Positions 9,577 through 20,900 of a DNA stretch of 64,000 bases are shown here, in pieces. Where the stretch lies: positions 6,001,501 to 6,065,500 of the forward strand of contig NZ_CP119422.1 of the NCBI RefSeq assembly GCF_030506285.1, written 5' to 3'. The first letter of the stretch is position 1; the number at the start of each line of letters is the position of its first letter. The notes under the pieces were generated by a model. The model did not search any database, was not told the DNA's origin, and was given only the letters and a program-made list of their open reading frames with translations. Position numbers and translations under genes: made by a program. Source of the stretch: Catalinimonas niigatensis. Its GTDB lineage: Bacteria > Bacteroidota > Bacteroidia > Cytophagales > Cyclobacteriaceae.

Positions 9577-9754
9577 CTTTCGGAAAAGAGAATGCAAATT
9601 TAAAGCAATAAATTAGTTAATCAACAGCAATGCGAAATTTTTTATTCTTTCTTGTTTAAATCAACTATTAAGGTTTGGGATTGTGTTATGTTATTGAATA
9701 CTTTCAATACATTCATATATTGCTGTTTCCATCAATATAAACTCATGGTGCTGT

Positions 9755-11998
9755 ATGGCGCAGGATTCTATGCTGGTAGTTAATACCGACGAAGAGAAAA
9801 AAGAAATACTAAGAAGATATCGCAGGTTGCTTAGGCAAGCCAAGCCTTACCTCAAAGAAGGCGATGCCAAGTTAATCAAGAAGGCGTTCAACACTTCTAT
9901 GGAAGCCCATCAGGAGATGCGCCGAAAATCAGGTGAGCCTTACATCTATCATCCTCTGGCAGTAGCAGAAATTTGTGTCAATGAAATTGGTCTGGGTACA
10001 ACCTCCATCATTTGCGCTCTGCTGCATGATGTCGTAGAAGACACGGAGATAGAATTGGAAGATATTGAGCATGAGTTTGGAGGTAAAGTAGCGCGTATCA
10101 TTGACGGGCTTACCAAGATTTCCGGTGTATTTGACTACGGAAGCTCACAGCAGGCAGAAAATTTCAGAAAAATGTTGCTCACCCTTTCTGATGATGTACG
10201 GGTGATATTGATCAAACTGGCAGACAGGTTACACAATATGCGTACCCTGGACAGCATGCCCAAAAACAAGCAGCTCAAAGTAGCTTCTGAGACTATCTAT
10301 TTGTATGCCCCTCTAGCCCATCGTTTAGGCTTATATGCCATCAAATCTGAACTGGAGGATTTAAACCTAAAATTTACACAACCGGAGAAATACCGTGAGA
10401 TAGCGATTGCTATCAGTTCTACCAAGGATGCCAGAAGTAGATTTATTAAAAAGTTCATAGATCCGATTCAGAAAGAACTGAATAAACAAGGATTTGATTT
10501 TGTAATCAAAGGCCGGCCAAAATCTATTTACTCTATCTGGAATAAAATGCAGAAGAAAAACATACCTTTTCATGAGGTATACGATCTCTTTGCAATACGT
10601 ATTATTCTGGATGTCCCTTTGGAAGAAGAAAAAGCTGCCTGCTGGAAAATTTATTCAGTAATCACTGACTTTTATAATCCTAACCCGGAGCGATTGAGGG
10701 ATTGGATTAGTACCCCAAAATCAAATGGTTATGAATCTTTGCACACAACCGTGATGAGTCCGGGAGGGCAGTGGGTAGAAGTGCAGATCAGAACCAAAAG
10801 AATGGATGAGATTGCCGAAAAAGGTTATGCAGCGCACTGGAAATATAAAGATAAGCCCAGCACCGCCAACAGGCAATCGGGCTTAGAAGACTGGATAGGA
10901 AAAGTGAGAGAAATCCTGGAGCAGGCTAAAAATGAAAATAGTGAATCTGCAGTTGAGTTTGTAGATGATTTTCGCTCCAATTTTTTTAACGAGGAAGTAT
11001 TTGTATTTACTCCCAAAGGCGAACTAAGAACCCTGCCCAGAGGAGCCACTGCCCTGGACTTTGCCTTTGATATACATACTGAAATAGGCGCTAAATGTCT
11101 GGGAGCCAAAGTGAACCAGAAACTGGTACCGATCAACTACATCCTTTCTAATGGAGATCAGGTAGAGATTCTTACTTCTAACAAACAAAAGCCTAATCAG
11201 GATTGGTTAAGGTTTGCGGTAAGCTCTAAAGCCAAATCCAAGATCAAAGAGATACTTAAGGAAGAGAAAAAGGCTGCTGCCTTTGAAGGCAAAGAAATTG
11301 TGAAAAGGAAGCTGAAGCAGATGAAAGTGGAACTTAATAGTGAGATTCTGGAAAAACTGACCAGCTATTTTAAAGTTAAAACACCACTGGATTTATATTA
11401 TCAGGTAGGAGAGGGTGTGATACCAGCCACTTCTATCAAAAAGTTTAAAGATGAGCTTGATCATCAGGATATTACTACCAAAGCAAAAATTTCTGATGCC
11501 AAGTCATTTTCCAGGGCAGTCTCAAAAATCAAAGGAGAAACACAAGATCTCTTACTCATTGGAGATGATATGGATATCCTGGATTATAAGCTGGCAAAAT
11601 GCTGTAATCCGATCCCGGGTGATGATGTCTTTGGATTTGTTACCGTCAATGAGGGTATTAAAATTCACCGTACAAATTGTCCTAATGCACCGGAACTGAT
11701 GGCCAATTACGGATATCGCATTGTGCAGGCCAAATGGATGCCCCGTAAAGAACTAGCCTATCTTTCGGGACTAAAAGTAATAGGAACAGACAGAATGGGA
11801 TTAATCAATGATATTACCAAGGTGATTTCAGCAGAACTCAAAGTAAATATGCGTTCCCTTTCCATTGATACCGAGGGTGGAATCTTTGAAGGGAACATCA
11901 TGTTATATGTGCATGATAAATCTCACCTTGATACGCTCATTAAAAAGCTGGAAAAGGTAAATGGGGTAGTGAAAGTAACCCGCTTTGATTCTGATTAG
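9755..11998 (+). CDS. Bifunctional (p)ppGpp synthetase/hydrolase (Rel/SpoT family)
   Basis: The 747-residue protein has the full long-RSH layout. An HD hydrolase domain comes first (YHPLAVA with His66, then HDVVEDTE with His91-Asp92), followed by the RelA/SpoT synthetase domain near residues 230-370 (KGRPKSIYSIWNKM, YDLFAIRI). A TGS domain lies near 405-465 (VFTPKGELRTLPRGATALDFAFDIH region) and a C-terminal ACT domain near 670-747. It makes and destroys the alarmone (p)ppGpp and so governs the stringent response. The HD motif is intact, so hydrolase activity is expected. It precedes the fur-family gene by 84 bases on the same strand. Confidence 0.95.
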   Translation: MAQDSMLVVNTDEEKKEILRRYRRLLRQAKPYLKEGDAKLIKKAFNTSMEAHQEMRRKSGEPYIYHPLAVAEICVNEIGLGTTSIICALLHDVVEDTEIELEDIEHEFGGKVARIIDGLTKISGVFDYGSSQQAENFRKMLLTLSDDVRVILIKLADRLHNMRTLDSMPKNKQLKVASETIYLYAPLAHRLGLYAIKSELEDLNLKFTQPEKYREIAIAISSTKDARSRFIKKFIDPIQKELNKQGFDFVIKGRPKSIYSIWNKMQKKNIPFHEVYDLFAIRIILDVPLEEEKAACWKIYSVITDFYNPNPERLRDWISTPKSNGYESLHTTVMSPGGQWVEVQIRTKRMDEIAEKGYAAHWKYKDKPSTANRQSGLEDWIGKVREILEQAKNENSESAVEFVDDFRSNFFNEEVFVFTPKGELRTLPRGATALDFAFDIHTEIGAKCLGAKVNQKLVPINYILSNGDQVEILTSNKQKPNQDWLRFAVSSKAKSKIKEILKEEKKAAAFEGKEIVKRKLKQMKVELNSEILEKLTSYFKVKTPLDLYYQVGEGVIPATSIKKFKDELDHQDITTKAKISDAKSFSRAVSKIKGETQDLLLIGDDMDILDYKLAKCCNPIPGDDVFGFVTVNEGIKIHRTNCPNAPELMANYGYRIVQAKWMPRKELAYLSGLKVIGTDRMGLINDITKVISAELKVNMRSLSIDTEGGIFEGNIMLYVHDKSHLDTLIKKLEKVNGVVKVTRFDSD

Positions 11999-12052
11999 AC
12001 GAAAGCGATGACTTATTTTTGGATTTTATCGTACTTCCCAAAAGAGAAATTC

Positions 12053-12060
12053 TATATTTG
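12053..12060 (+). promoter_or_regulatory. Candidate Bacteroidota -7 promoter element upstream of the Fur-family gene
   Basis: TATATTTG matches the Bacteroidota -7 consensus TAnnTTTG exactly. An AAGGAG follows at about 12066-12071 and the ATG is at 12082, so the leader would be very short. I see no good TTG-type -33 element at the right spacing, so this is tentative. Confidence 0.4.
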
Positions 12061-12081
12061 TAACCAAGGAGCAATTCTTTT

Positions 12082-12588
12082 ATGGCACTCAACCAAGACA
12101 TATATCAGAAAGTAAAAGATACATTTGTGAATTATCTGGAGGAAAAAAGCTATCGCAAAACTCCAGAGCGGTTCGCAATTTTAGAGGAAATTTATTCTCG
12201 GGATGGTCATTTTGATGTAGAGTCTCTCTATATCAGTATGAAAAACAAAAACTACAGGGTTAGTAGGGCTACTGTGTATAATACCTTAGATATTCTGGTG
12301 GAATGTGATCTGGTCAGTAAACATCAGTTTGGAAAGAATTTGGCCCAGTATGAAAAAAATTACGGTTATAAACAACATGACCATCTGATCTGTACAGATT
12401 GTCATAAAGTAGTAGAATTTTGCGATCCTCGTATTTACAATATTCAAAAAATGGTGGGAGAACTCTTGGATTATCAGGTACAACATCATTCTTTGATTCT
12501 ATATGGTAGATGCAACAGGGACAATTGTGTGAACAAACCTGAGGAAGGCAAAGACAGTGATGTGGCTAAAGCTGAAAATTCTCGTTAA
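12082..12588 (+). CDS. Fur-family metal/peroxide-responsive transcriptional regulator
   Basis: The 168-residue protein has the Fur winged helix (residues 20-85, with [13 protein letters not shown] as the recognition region). A dimerisation domain follows with two CxxC-type zinc sites, Cys104/Cys107 (CTDC) and Cys144/Cys149 (CNRDNC), and a His-rich stretch KQHDHLIC. Fur, Zur and PerR cannot be separated from this alone; the structural zinc site is intact. It usually represses iron, zinc or peroxide genes. The AAGGAG upstream of the ATG is a rather strong ribosome binding site for this phylum. A terminator follows the gene. Confidence 0.9.
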   Translation: MALNQDIYQKVKDTFVNYLEEKSYRKTPERFAILEEIYSRDGHFDVESLYISMKNKNYRVSRATVYNTLDILVECDLVSKHQFGKNLAQYEKNYGYKQHDHLICTDCHKVVEFCDPRIYNIQKMVGELLDYQVQHHSLILYGRCNRDNCVNKPEEGKDSDVAKAENSR

Positions 12589-12624
12589 ACATCACTGTAT
12601 ATCTATTACTTTAGTCTTAACTTT

Positions 12625-12648
12625 GGTGTCAACGAATGGGTTGACACC
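12625..12648 (+). terminator. Rho-independent terminator after the Fur-family gene
   Basis: A 9-bp perfect stem GGTGTCAAC / GTTGACACC with loop GAATGG, followed by six T. It separates the regulator from purA. Confidence 0.92.
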
Positions 12649-12677
12649 TTTTTTAATGTTTCATGAAATAAGATCTA

Positions 12678-13949
12678 ATGAAAGTTGACGTACTGCTCGG
12701 TCTCCAATGGGGAGATGAAGGAAAAGGTAAAATAGTTGATTATCTGGCACCCAAATACAAAGTGGTAGCCCGGTTCCAGGGTGGCCCTAATGCAGGTCAT
12801 ACACTTGAATTTGATAATATCAAACATGTATTGCATCAGATACCTTCTGGTATTTTTCGCCAGGATATCATGAACATCATTGGAAATGGTGTAGTACTTG
12901 ATCCTATTACTTTTAAAAAAGAAATAGAAGGGCTTAAGTCATTTGACCTTGACCTGACCAAAAATCTTTTTATTTCAAAAAAAGCACAGATTATACTTCC
13001 CTCTCACCGTTTGCTGGATGCTGCCTATGAAAAGGCTAAGGGAAAAGATAAAATTGGTTCTACGTTGAAAGGAATAGGACCTGCTTATCAGGATAAAATA
13101 GGCCGTAACGGATTAAGAGTAGGGGATGTGCTTTCCAGTACTTTCAAAGAAAGATATGATAAACTGGTAGAAGAGCATAAAAGAAAGCTATCCTATTTTG
13201 ATGCTGTGCCAGATATGATTGAGCAGGAAAAAGATTTTTTTGAAGGTATCGAGCTTTTGAAAACCTATAATATTGTTGATAGTGAGTATTTGATCAATCA
13301 GAAAATCAGAGAAAACGTTACAGTTTTGGCAGAAGGTGCCCAAGGCTCACTTTTAGATGTTGATTTTGGGAGTTATCCTTTTGTTACCAGTTCTACTACC
13401 ATTGCTTCGGGAGCCTGTACCGGACTAGGCGTTGCCCCCCGGAATATTGGAAGTGTGCTGGGTATTTTTAAAGCCTATTGCACCAGAGTTGGATCAGGAC
13501 CTTTTCCTACAGAGCTAAACGATGAGGTTGGAGAGATTTTAAGAAAGAACGGTAATGAGTTTGGAGCTACTACCGGCAGACCGCGTCGTTGCGGCTGGCT
13601 AGATTTGCCAGCCTTGAAGTACGCTGTGATGATTAATGGTGCTTCTGAATTATTTATGATGAAAGCTGATGTACTCAATGACTTTGAGGAAATTAAGGTA
13701 TGTACTCATTATCAGTTGGAAAACGGAGATACTACCGATCATCTTCCCTATGATATTTGCCACGAGGAAATTGTCCCAATTTATAAAACTTTCAAAGGCT
13801 GGAACACTTCTTTGGGACATGCCAAACACTTTGACGAGCTTCCTTATGAGTTGATGATGTACATTAAATATGTAGAAGATCAATTAGGGGTACCTATTAA
13901 TTTGATATCTACAGGACCTAACCGGACTCAGACTGTGATTAAAGAATAA
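12678..13949 (+). CDS. purA: Adenylosuccinate synthetase
   Basis: The 423-residue enzyme has the GTP-binding loop GDEGKGK at residues 12-18 and the catalytic pair Asp13 and His41 (GPNAGHT). Other signatures are the IMP-binding KGIGPAY region, the AEGAQGSLLDVDFGSYPFVTSS-like block and GATTGRPRRCGW. It converts IMP and aspartate to adenylosuccinate using GTP, the first committed step to AMP. Length and motifs are fully standard. It converges with the sprF-like gene, leaving only nine bases between stops. Confidence 0.97.
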   Translation: MKVDVLLGLQWGDEGKGKIVDYLAPKYKVVARFQGGPNAGHTLEFDNIKHVLHQIPSGIFRQDIMNIIGNGVVLDPITFKKEIEGLKSFDLDLTKNLFISKKAQIILPSHRLLDAAYEKAKGKDKIGSTLKGIGPAYQDKIGRNGLRVGDVLSSTFKERYDKLVEEHKRKLSYFDAVPDMIEQEKDFFEGIELLKTYNIVDSEYLINQKIRENVTVLAEGAQGSLLDVDFGSYPFVTSSTTIASGACTGLGVAPRNIGSVLGIFKAYCTRVGSGPFPTELNDEVGEILRKNGNEFGATTGRPRRCGWLDLPALKYAVMINGASELFMMKADVLNDFEEIKVCTHYQLENGDTTDHLPYDICHEEIVPIYKTFKGWNTSLGHAKHFDELPYELMMYIKYVEDQLGVPINLISTGPNRTQTVIKE

Positions 13950-13958
13950 ACGGAAGTA

Positions 13959-14888
13959 TCAAAAGTATGCGTGACAAGGGCCTTTTCCTAAGGCCTTTCT
14001 ATAAGTAAGCATAAACTCATGCGTACCATCTGTATATTGGCGTATGCGTGAGAGGGTATGGTCATAAGCATAGCCAATACTCATATTTTTATTAAGCAAT
14101 AGTTCAAACAACAAAATGACCGAGTCATTGCTTCTATAGGATGCGCCAATATTTAATACATCCTGTAGAAATACATTAGTATTGATATCCATCCCAATAG
14201 GCTGCCCTTCCTGTACTCTAATCAACGCAGAAGGTTTGATTTTTACTGCGGGTGATAATTGAAAGACATGACCGCCGGTCACAAAGTAATAACGTGCTTC
14301 TCTTGCTTCACTAATTACATCTTCTTTATCATATACTTTGTTATTAATCAAATAGGGTACTGAAATTCCAGCATAAGTATTACGATTATTAAAGAAAGCC
14401 CCTGTACCGAAGTTTGGACTGAATCTACTTACACTACCATAAAAAAGAGGGTCATCGGGATTGAATGTAGACAATTTTGTAAAATCCGAAACCATATAGT
14501 TGAAACCGGCTTGTAATCCTAAAGACAAAGTACCTACTCCAATATTCAATTTGTAAGCGTAACTTCCGTAGATACTGTAATCATCATGTACTCCAATCTT
14601 ATCTCTTGATACCAATAATCCTAGTCCTATCGGACGATCTTTTAGAGCAGAGTGAGCAATAAGACTACTTGTTTTGGGTGCACCATCCACATTTACCCAT
14701 TGGTCTCTATGTAGCAGACTTATACTAAGCTGAGGCTGGTTTCCGGCGTAAGCCGGGTTGAGGACCAGACCATTAAACATATATTGTGAGAAGATAGGCC
14801 TTTGTTGGGCTACAACAGCATGTTGTAACAAAACGAAGCATACAACTATCAATAATTTGAAATGGATGATTTTGTAAAAAGCTAACAT
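13959..14888 (-). CDS. PorP/SprF family type IX secretion membrane protein
   Basis: The 309-residue protein has an N-terminal signal peptide ending near VVAQQ. The family opening follows (RPIFSQYMFNGLVLNPAYAGN), then a beta-barrel-like pattern with Gly- and aromatic-rich strands and a C-terminal strand. PorP/SprF proteins are outer-membrane partners needed for secretion and surface attachment of type IX cargo carrying a type B C-terminal domain. It lies 55 bases downstream of the giant SprB-like gene on the same strand, the same order as sprB-sprF in Flavobacterium johnsoniae. A specific pairing is therefore a strong inference. A hairpin sits in the gap. Confidence 0.9.
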   Translation of the reverse strand: MLAFYKIIHFKLLIVVCFVLLQHAVVAQQRPIFSQYMFNGLVLNPAYAGNQPQLSISLLHRDQWVNVDGAPKTSSLIAHSALKDRPIGLGLLVSRDKIGVHDDYSIYGSYAYKLNIGVGTLSLGLQAGFNYMVSDFTKLSTFNPDDPLFYGSVSRFSPNFGTGAFFNNRNTYAGISVPYLINNKVYDKEDVISEAREARYYFVTGGHVFQLSPAVKIKPSALIRVQEGQPIGMDINTNVFLQDVLNIGASYRSNDSVILLFELLLNKNMSIGYAYDHTLSRIRQYTDGTHEFMLTYRKALGKGPCHAYF

Positions 14889-14903
14889 ACTTAAATGGTT
14901 TGA

Positions 14904-14938
14904 GTATCTGGTAGCAAGAACTACTTGCCACCAGATAC
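14904..14938 (-). promoter_or_regulatory. Intercistronic 15-bp hairpin between the SprB-like and SprF-like genes
   Basis: Arms at 14904-14918 and 14924-14938 pair over 15 positions with a 5-base loop. On the plus strand one position is an A-C mismatch, but in minus-strand RNA it is a G-U wobble, so the stem is continuous in the sprB/sprF-like transcript. No T run follows on the minus strand, so it is not a classic terminator. It may stabilise the upstream mRNA end or set the expression ratio of the two genes. Confidence 0.65.
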
Positions 14939-14943
14939 ATTTT

Positions 14944-17900
14944 TTACCTCAAAAGTTCTAAATATCCGGAAACCGGCTCTTCTCCATTTTTCTTATCTAC
15001 GATATAGTAGTAGGTGCCTTCTGGCAATTTGGCTCCCCCTATATATAAGCCTCTGTTTCCATACCCTTCAAAAAAGATCAGGTCATTATCATATTTGAAG
15101 TTCTCGTATACAATGGCTCCAGTACGATTGTAAATTCTCACCACATTTTCATCGTACTGCTCAATACAGCTAATGATAAAGCGGTCATTTTTTCCGTCAC
15201 CATTGGGTGATACTCCATTGTATACATGAATATTAGATTTGATCTCTGCTGTTTTAGTATGCTTACAGCCTTTGTCATCAGTGATTGTCACTTCATACAT
15301 ACCAGTAGGTTGGTTAACCAGATAGAATCCGGTAGCAAAGCCATCAGGTGTAATCCATTCTATGTCTACAATTTTGATTGATTCTACGAAATCCAGCCTG
15401 ATTGTTCCATTTGCTTCCAAACAGGTTGATGGGGTGGTAATGATTTCAAATTCTGGCACATATATATCCTCACCCACTGTGAGACTTGCGCTTTCTGAAC
15501 TACAACCGCTAAGCACATTGGTAGCAATTACAGTGTAATTTCCAGCCGCAAGGAAGTTCGCTGTATTGGATCTGGAACTACTGAATACCTCCTCGCCTTT
15601 TTCATTGTACCAGGTAAATCTGTAGTCTACATCAGGATCAACAAACGCACTGTCAAGTATGGCTGTAGCTGTTCCGTTAGGAGAATCACAACGCGTCACA
15701 GGAGTGGTACTTACTACAGGAGCCGGAATGATAGTGGTATCAGGAAGCGCAATTACTTCTCCGGTAAATGCTCTACTGATACAACCGGTTACCTTATCAC
15801 GGGCCAGTACAGTATATTCTCCGGGTACCAATTTAGCAATCACCGGACCGGTAGCGATGGGTTTTCCATTGGTGTTTGTGCCAGTATACCAGAAGAAATT
15901 GTATCTGGATAACTCGCCACTTACTGCTACACTTAACTGGCCATTGGGTACTGTTTCATCGCAATTGGTCATCTGGAAGTCGTTGTTGACCTCTACCATA
16001 ATTTCCTTGCCTCTGCTATCTTCAATCACAACTTCAGCTTTGGATTCCTGGCAATAAGGCTCCAATCTATCCTGAACCACTACGGTATACGTTCCATTAG
16101 TTAAGCCGTCAATAGATGTGCTGTTATTAGCTGAGCTAATCTGTTGCATGTTTGTACCGCTACCGCTATACCAGGTGATGATATAGTCGCCACTACCTCC
16201 GTTGATATTGGCAGCGATCATACCATCCGGTTGTATACAACTGCTGAAGTTTTTAGCAGAAGTACTTACCACCACCGGAACTTCAATTCCTTCAATGGTA
16301 TAAGTACGTGTGGTACTACAACCCGTCAGCGTATCCTGTACCCATACTGTATAGGTTCCGGGAACAAGGTTTTCAATTTCAAATGAATTGTTAAAACCAG
16401 CAATACTGTCAGCGGGATCAGAAATTGTGCTTCCTGCATGCCAACTGGTGATGACATTGGTACTATTTCTGACCTCAATCTCAATTTCGCCTTCAGGAAA
16501 ATTAGTTGGATCACAGGCGATGATAGGTCCGGAAATATCATCCAGTACGACAATCAGTGGCTCTGAAAGGTCTTCTATGATAAACTGTACGGGAAGCGTT
16601 TCACAGCCGGTGGCAGGATTTACTGCTTTGACGAAATAGGTTCCGGCAATCAGACTATCTGCCGACAATGAATCAAGACTTAATCCGTACAATGGAGAAG
16701 CAATGGCTGTCGTCAGATCATTCTCATACCAGTGGTATTCAAAGTCGCTGAGATTTAAAGTACTACCTCTTAAGGCTACAGTTGTCACTTCAGCCTCACC
16801 ATTGCCATAACAATAAGATTGATCGGCTATTTTGGTGACAGTGAGTACAGGAAGTATGAGTCTTCCTTTGATTTCATAGTTTCTGGTATTACTACATTGT
16901 GTATCATTATTGAGCACTTCAACGGAATAGCTTCCCACTTGCAGATTTACTATTTTGGATACAGTAACATTATTGTCCTGTTGAATCGGATTTCCACCTT
17001 CGTCAAACCAGGTAAATCTATAGCCATTAACCGGTAAGGATCTTCTATCCTCCAGAGCCTTTATCTCAATTTCTCCGTCAGGTACTCCGTCACAAAGAAT
17101 ATCATCAATCTGAAAGTTTGTGTCAATGATAGGTTGTCGTGAATCATCTTTTATCTCGAACATCTTGCTTCTCTCAGAAATACAACCATTGGCATGTCTT
17201 ACCCAAACAAAATAAAAGCCAGCAGGTAAGTTAGTTATGCTATGTCCATTGTTAGATACTCCATGATTATTAACCAGATCATTAAAAGCATTTGCGCCTG
17301 TAACATCATTGGTACCAAAACGCCACTCAAAAGTGAAATCTGCATCAGGTACGTTGACATTGTTTCCATCAAATTCTACTTGGTTGATTGTAATCTCGCC
17401 TTCGTTCTGACAAGAAGTAATGTGAACAATATCATGAGCATCTGCCAAAAGCTTAGGTTCAAGAGGGTCATCCTCTATGATAAAGTAGCCACTGTATGGA
17501 CAATGCGTATCTCCATTGGTGATGGTGTAATCATAACGTCCAGGTAACAAGTTTGAGAGGGTGCTACTGGTCACATTGAGGTCATTGACAGTGATAAACC
17601 CAACTACAGTACTGGTCCAGGTAACATCAAAGTTTTCACTTGGATCAGGCATAGGGGAGTCGCTCAGGTTAATTGTAATTGAGCCATCGCCAGTGCCATC
17701 ACAACGGGTATTGGGTTCCTTCACAAAGCTGGAAATAGTAGGAAAATGTCTGTCGTCATCCACAGTTACTTGTTTCGGGAAGGACAAGCATGTAGTTTCT
17801 CTATTTTGAGCAACGACATAATACACTCCTGCATTCAGATCATCCCAGGTCCAGTCAGCGGCTGTTCCTGAATTTTTAAATTCCGTAGGCGTACCTGCCG

Positions 17901-20900
17901 CATAGTCAGCTTCAGTATACCAGTAGAAATCATGGTCAGCCAGGTCAAGACTATTTACTAATGAGGTAACTGTAATGCTGCCTGGTTCGTCATGACAATC
18001 TCTTTGTGCAATGACATCTATACCATCTATTCCGGGAGGTACGCTAATCTCTTCAATTGTCTCGTAGATTGTTGTATCACAGCCAGTGGTTTCATCTACA
18101 ATCACCACTGTGTAATCTCCTTCAAGTAAAGCTGTTTGGCTAGACCTGTAAGGCGCTGCTGTGATGGTTTCTTCAAAATCAGCGGTATTGAGGTCACCCG
18201 CTGCATCGGCGTTAAACCAGTAGAAGGTGAATCCATTGTTAACTGTCACATCTCCGGTTTTTTTGTTGACTTCCACACTAATTTCTCCACCCCCTATTGT
18301 ACCACATTTGGAATTGTGAGTTACGCTTACATCTACTACATCCGGTTTTTGAGCAATGGCCGGTACCACATACGTATGCTTGGAAGTAGAGCGACATTTA
18401 TATCCATCCACTCCATCTTTCACATCCACAATAATTACAGTATATGTGCCTGGCTTTAAACCTGTAATGGTGGACAGATTATCAGTAGTAGTTGGTTCTT
18501 GTATAGGTTTGTAATTATCTGGATGGTCAAACTCAGAATTTACATTTTCTCTTAAGATGGTAGTCCCTTCAAACCAGTAGAAGAAAAAGTCATCCTGAGT
18601 ATATCCCTCATTGAAATAATCTCCGGTAAGTAAGATATCTTCGTCTACCAAGGCTTCAATTATGCCGTCGTAAGGTTCACAAGAATTGGAAGCAATAATA
18701 TTTACGTCGGTGTCAGGAATAGGAAGAAGATTTGCTCCGGGAGGCACTGCCCAGCTTTTTATGGTAGTACATTTTGTGTCATTGCTGGTGACTGCAACGG
18801 TATAAGTTTCTGCTCTTACATCACTGAGTACCGAGCTGGTTCTACCTGAAATCGCATAGGTTATATCCTGACCAATATACCATTGGTAGGTATAGTCGTT
18901 AGGATCTATTCCTACCGGAAATATTACTTCTAATCTTCCGTTTGGTGGCGAACATAGAGATTGCTCATCTTCATCAAAGCTAAAATTTATATCTAGCGCA
19001 GGGTCCCGGGTAATGGTCACTGGCCAGGCAAAGGAGTTACAGGAAGTGGTATCATTAGTGGCAATGATAGAATAATCCCCTTCTGATAATCCTATGATGA
19101 CAGGTCCATTACCGGAGGAGACCAAAACAGAATCGGTGCCAGGGACAATGATTCTGTATAGATCATAAAGATAATCATCCTGAGAACTGGTGTTTGTTCC
19201 TTTTACGATTACATCAGTAACTTCAATTGTTCCATTATTAGGATCACATTGATCAACGGGAGAGGAACTGAGTACAAGTTCTATATCATCTCCTCTGGCA
19301 ATATTGTCATCCAGGGTAATGATGGTGTCAATAGCACAGTTAGTCGTTTCGTTGATCACTTGCAGCACATACTCGCCGACACGCAAATTTTCGGCAACAG
19401 GGGTGTTAAGTGCGACATCTATTAGTGTGCCAGTGCCATCGTTGCGACGCCAGTTGAAAATAAAATTTTCGGTAACTCCTGCTACATCAGCTTCCAGTTT
19501 ACCATTAGGATTGTTGTCATCGCATGAGCTTTGCTCAACAATTTGAATATTAATATCCGGCTTAGGGTAATTACGATGGTCCAGTACTTCTGCTTCGGCA
19601 ATGCCAATGGCTTCACAGCCGTCTGTATTGCGGACAGCAGTTACCGAATAAATACCTTCATCCAATTCATCAATCGTGATTTTGTTTTCTCCTGAAATGA
19701 TAGTGGCATTTCCGTTTTCTACATCCTGTTTGCTGCCTTTGTACCAGATAAAAGTGTAATTGTCCTCATCAGGTATGGAACCTAAAGCAGATTGTACAAG
19801 GGTTGCGGTTATCGCTCCGTTAAGCGGATTAGGATTGCAATTGGTCAGATGGGTAATATCCACATTATGGATAGTGATTTCATCTTTATAATTATCCGAC
19901 CGGTCTTCCAGAGTAGTGATGGTAAAAGTAGTATCACATTTAGTAGCCTTGTTAAAGATGTTTACTGTATAATCATCAGCTACCACATTTTTGAGGGTAT
20001 CGGCATGCACAGGTTGAGTGGCCAGGGCAGTTTGGGTATCTGTGCCTTCAAACCATTCAATAATGTAATCATTTAAATCACTGGGTAAATTGAGCGTAAT
20101 AGAAGCATCTGCAAAAGCAGGGGAACAACTGGTTTGATGCTTTAAGGTATAAGGAACATCACCAAAAGCAGTATTTTCATCAATAGCAAAAGTAGGTGTA
20201 TTAATGGCTACACAGTTGGTATTTTTGTTTTGAACTTCTATAGAATATGTTCCAGCTTCTAGGCCGGTAAACAAGCCAGTTTCATTGGTAGCAAGTGTAG
20301 AGCCATTTCTTATTACACTGAAAATATAACCTGTAGTTTCATTAGCTGAACCTACACTAATCTGTACCCGACCATTGGCAGGAGTACAAATCGTTTGGTG
20401 ACTAAGAATATTGATGTTATCATCTTCTACTTCTGGGTAATCAATGTCCTCTTCTAATTGGATTTGAGCTGAAGTAGAACAGCCTGAACTTTGATGCGTC
20501 ACTACTACGGTATAAATACCATCAGTTAAATTGGTACTTAAGGTATCAGGCGTCAATGCTGAATTTCCAACTACGACAGCAGTTGGGCCTGTGGTTACTG
20601 TACCCAAATACCATACAAAGCTGTATTGATTAGAATTGGCAATGACGGCTCTCAACTGTCCATTATAAGGTGCTACGCAAGCAGTTTGTGGCTTTACCTG
20701 TTCAACAGTTAAATCATCTATGGCTTTTTGATCTACGATCTCAACTTCTACACCATCACTATACCTTCCACATTGTGAAGTAGGATTATAAGCTCTGAGC
20801 TCATACAAACCAGCTGCCAGATTATTGAATGAAGGGTTGGTACTATACAAAGTGTCCTGTGGTGCAGGACTAAGCTGTATGAGCATATAGTCATAATCAG

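Noticed and set aside
13979-13995. Hairpin GGCCTT / AAGGCC as purA terminator
   Set aside because: The stem is only 6 bp, lies inside the sprF-like coding end and has a weak T tract; not supported enough to list as a feature.
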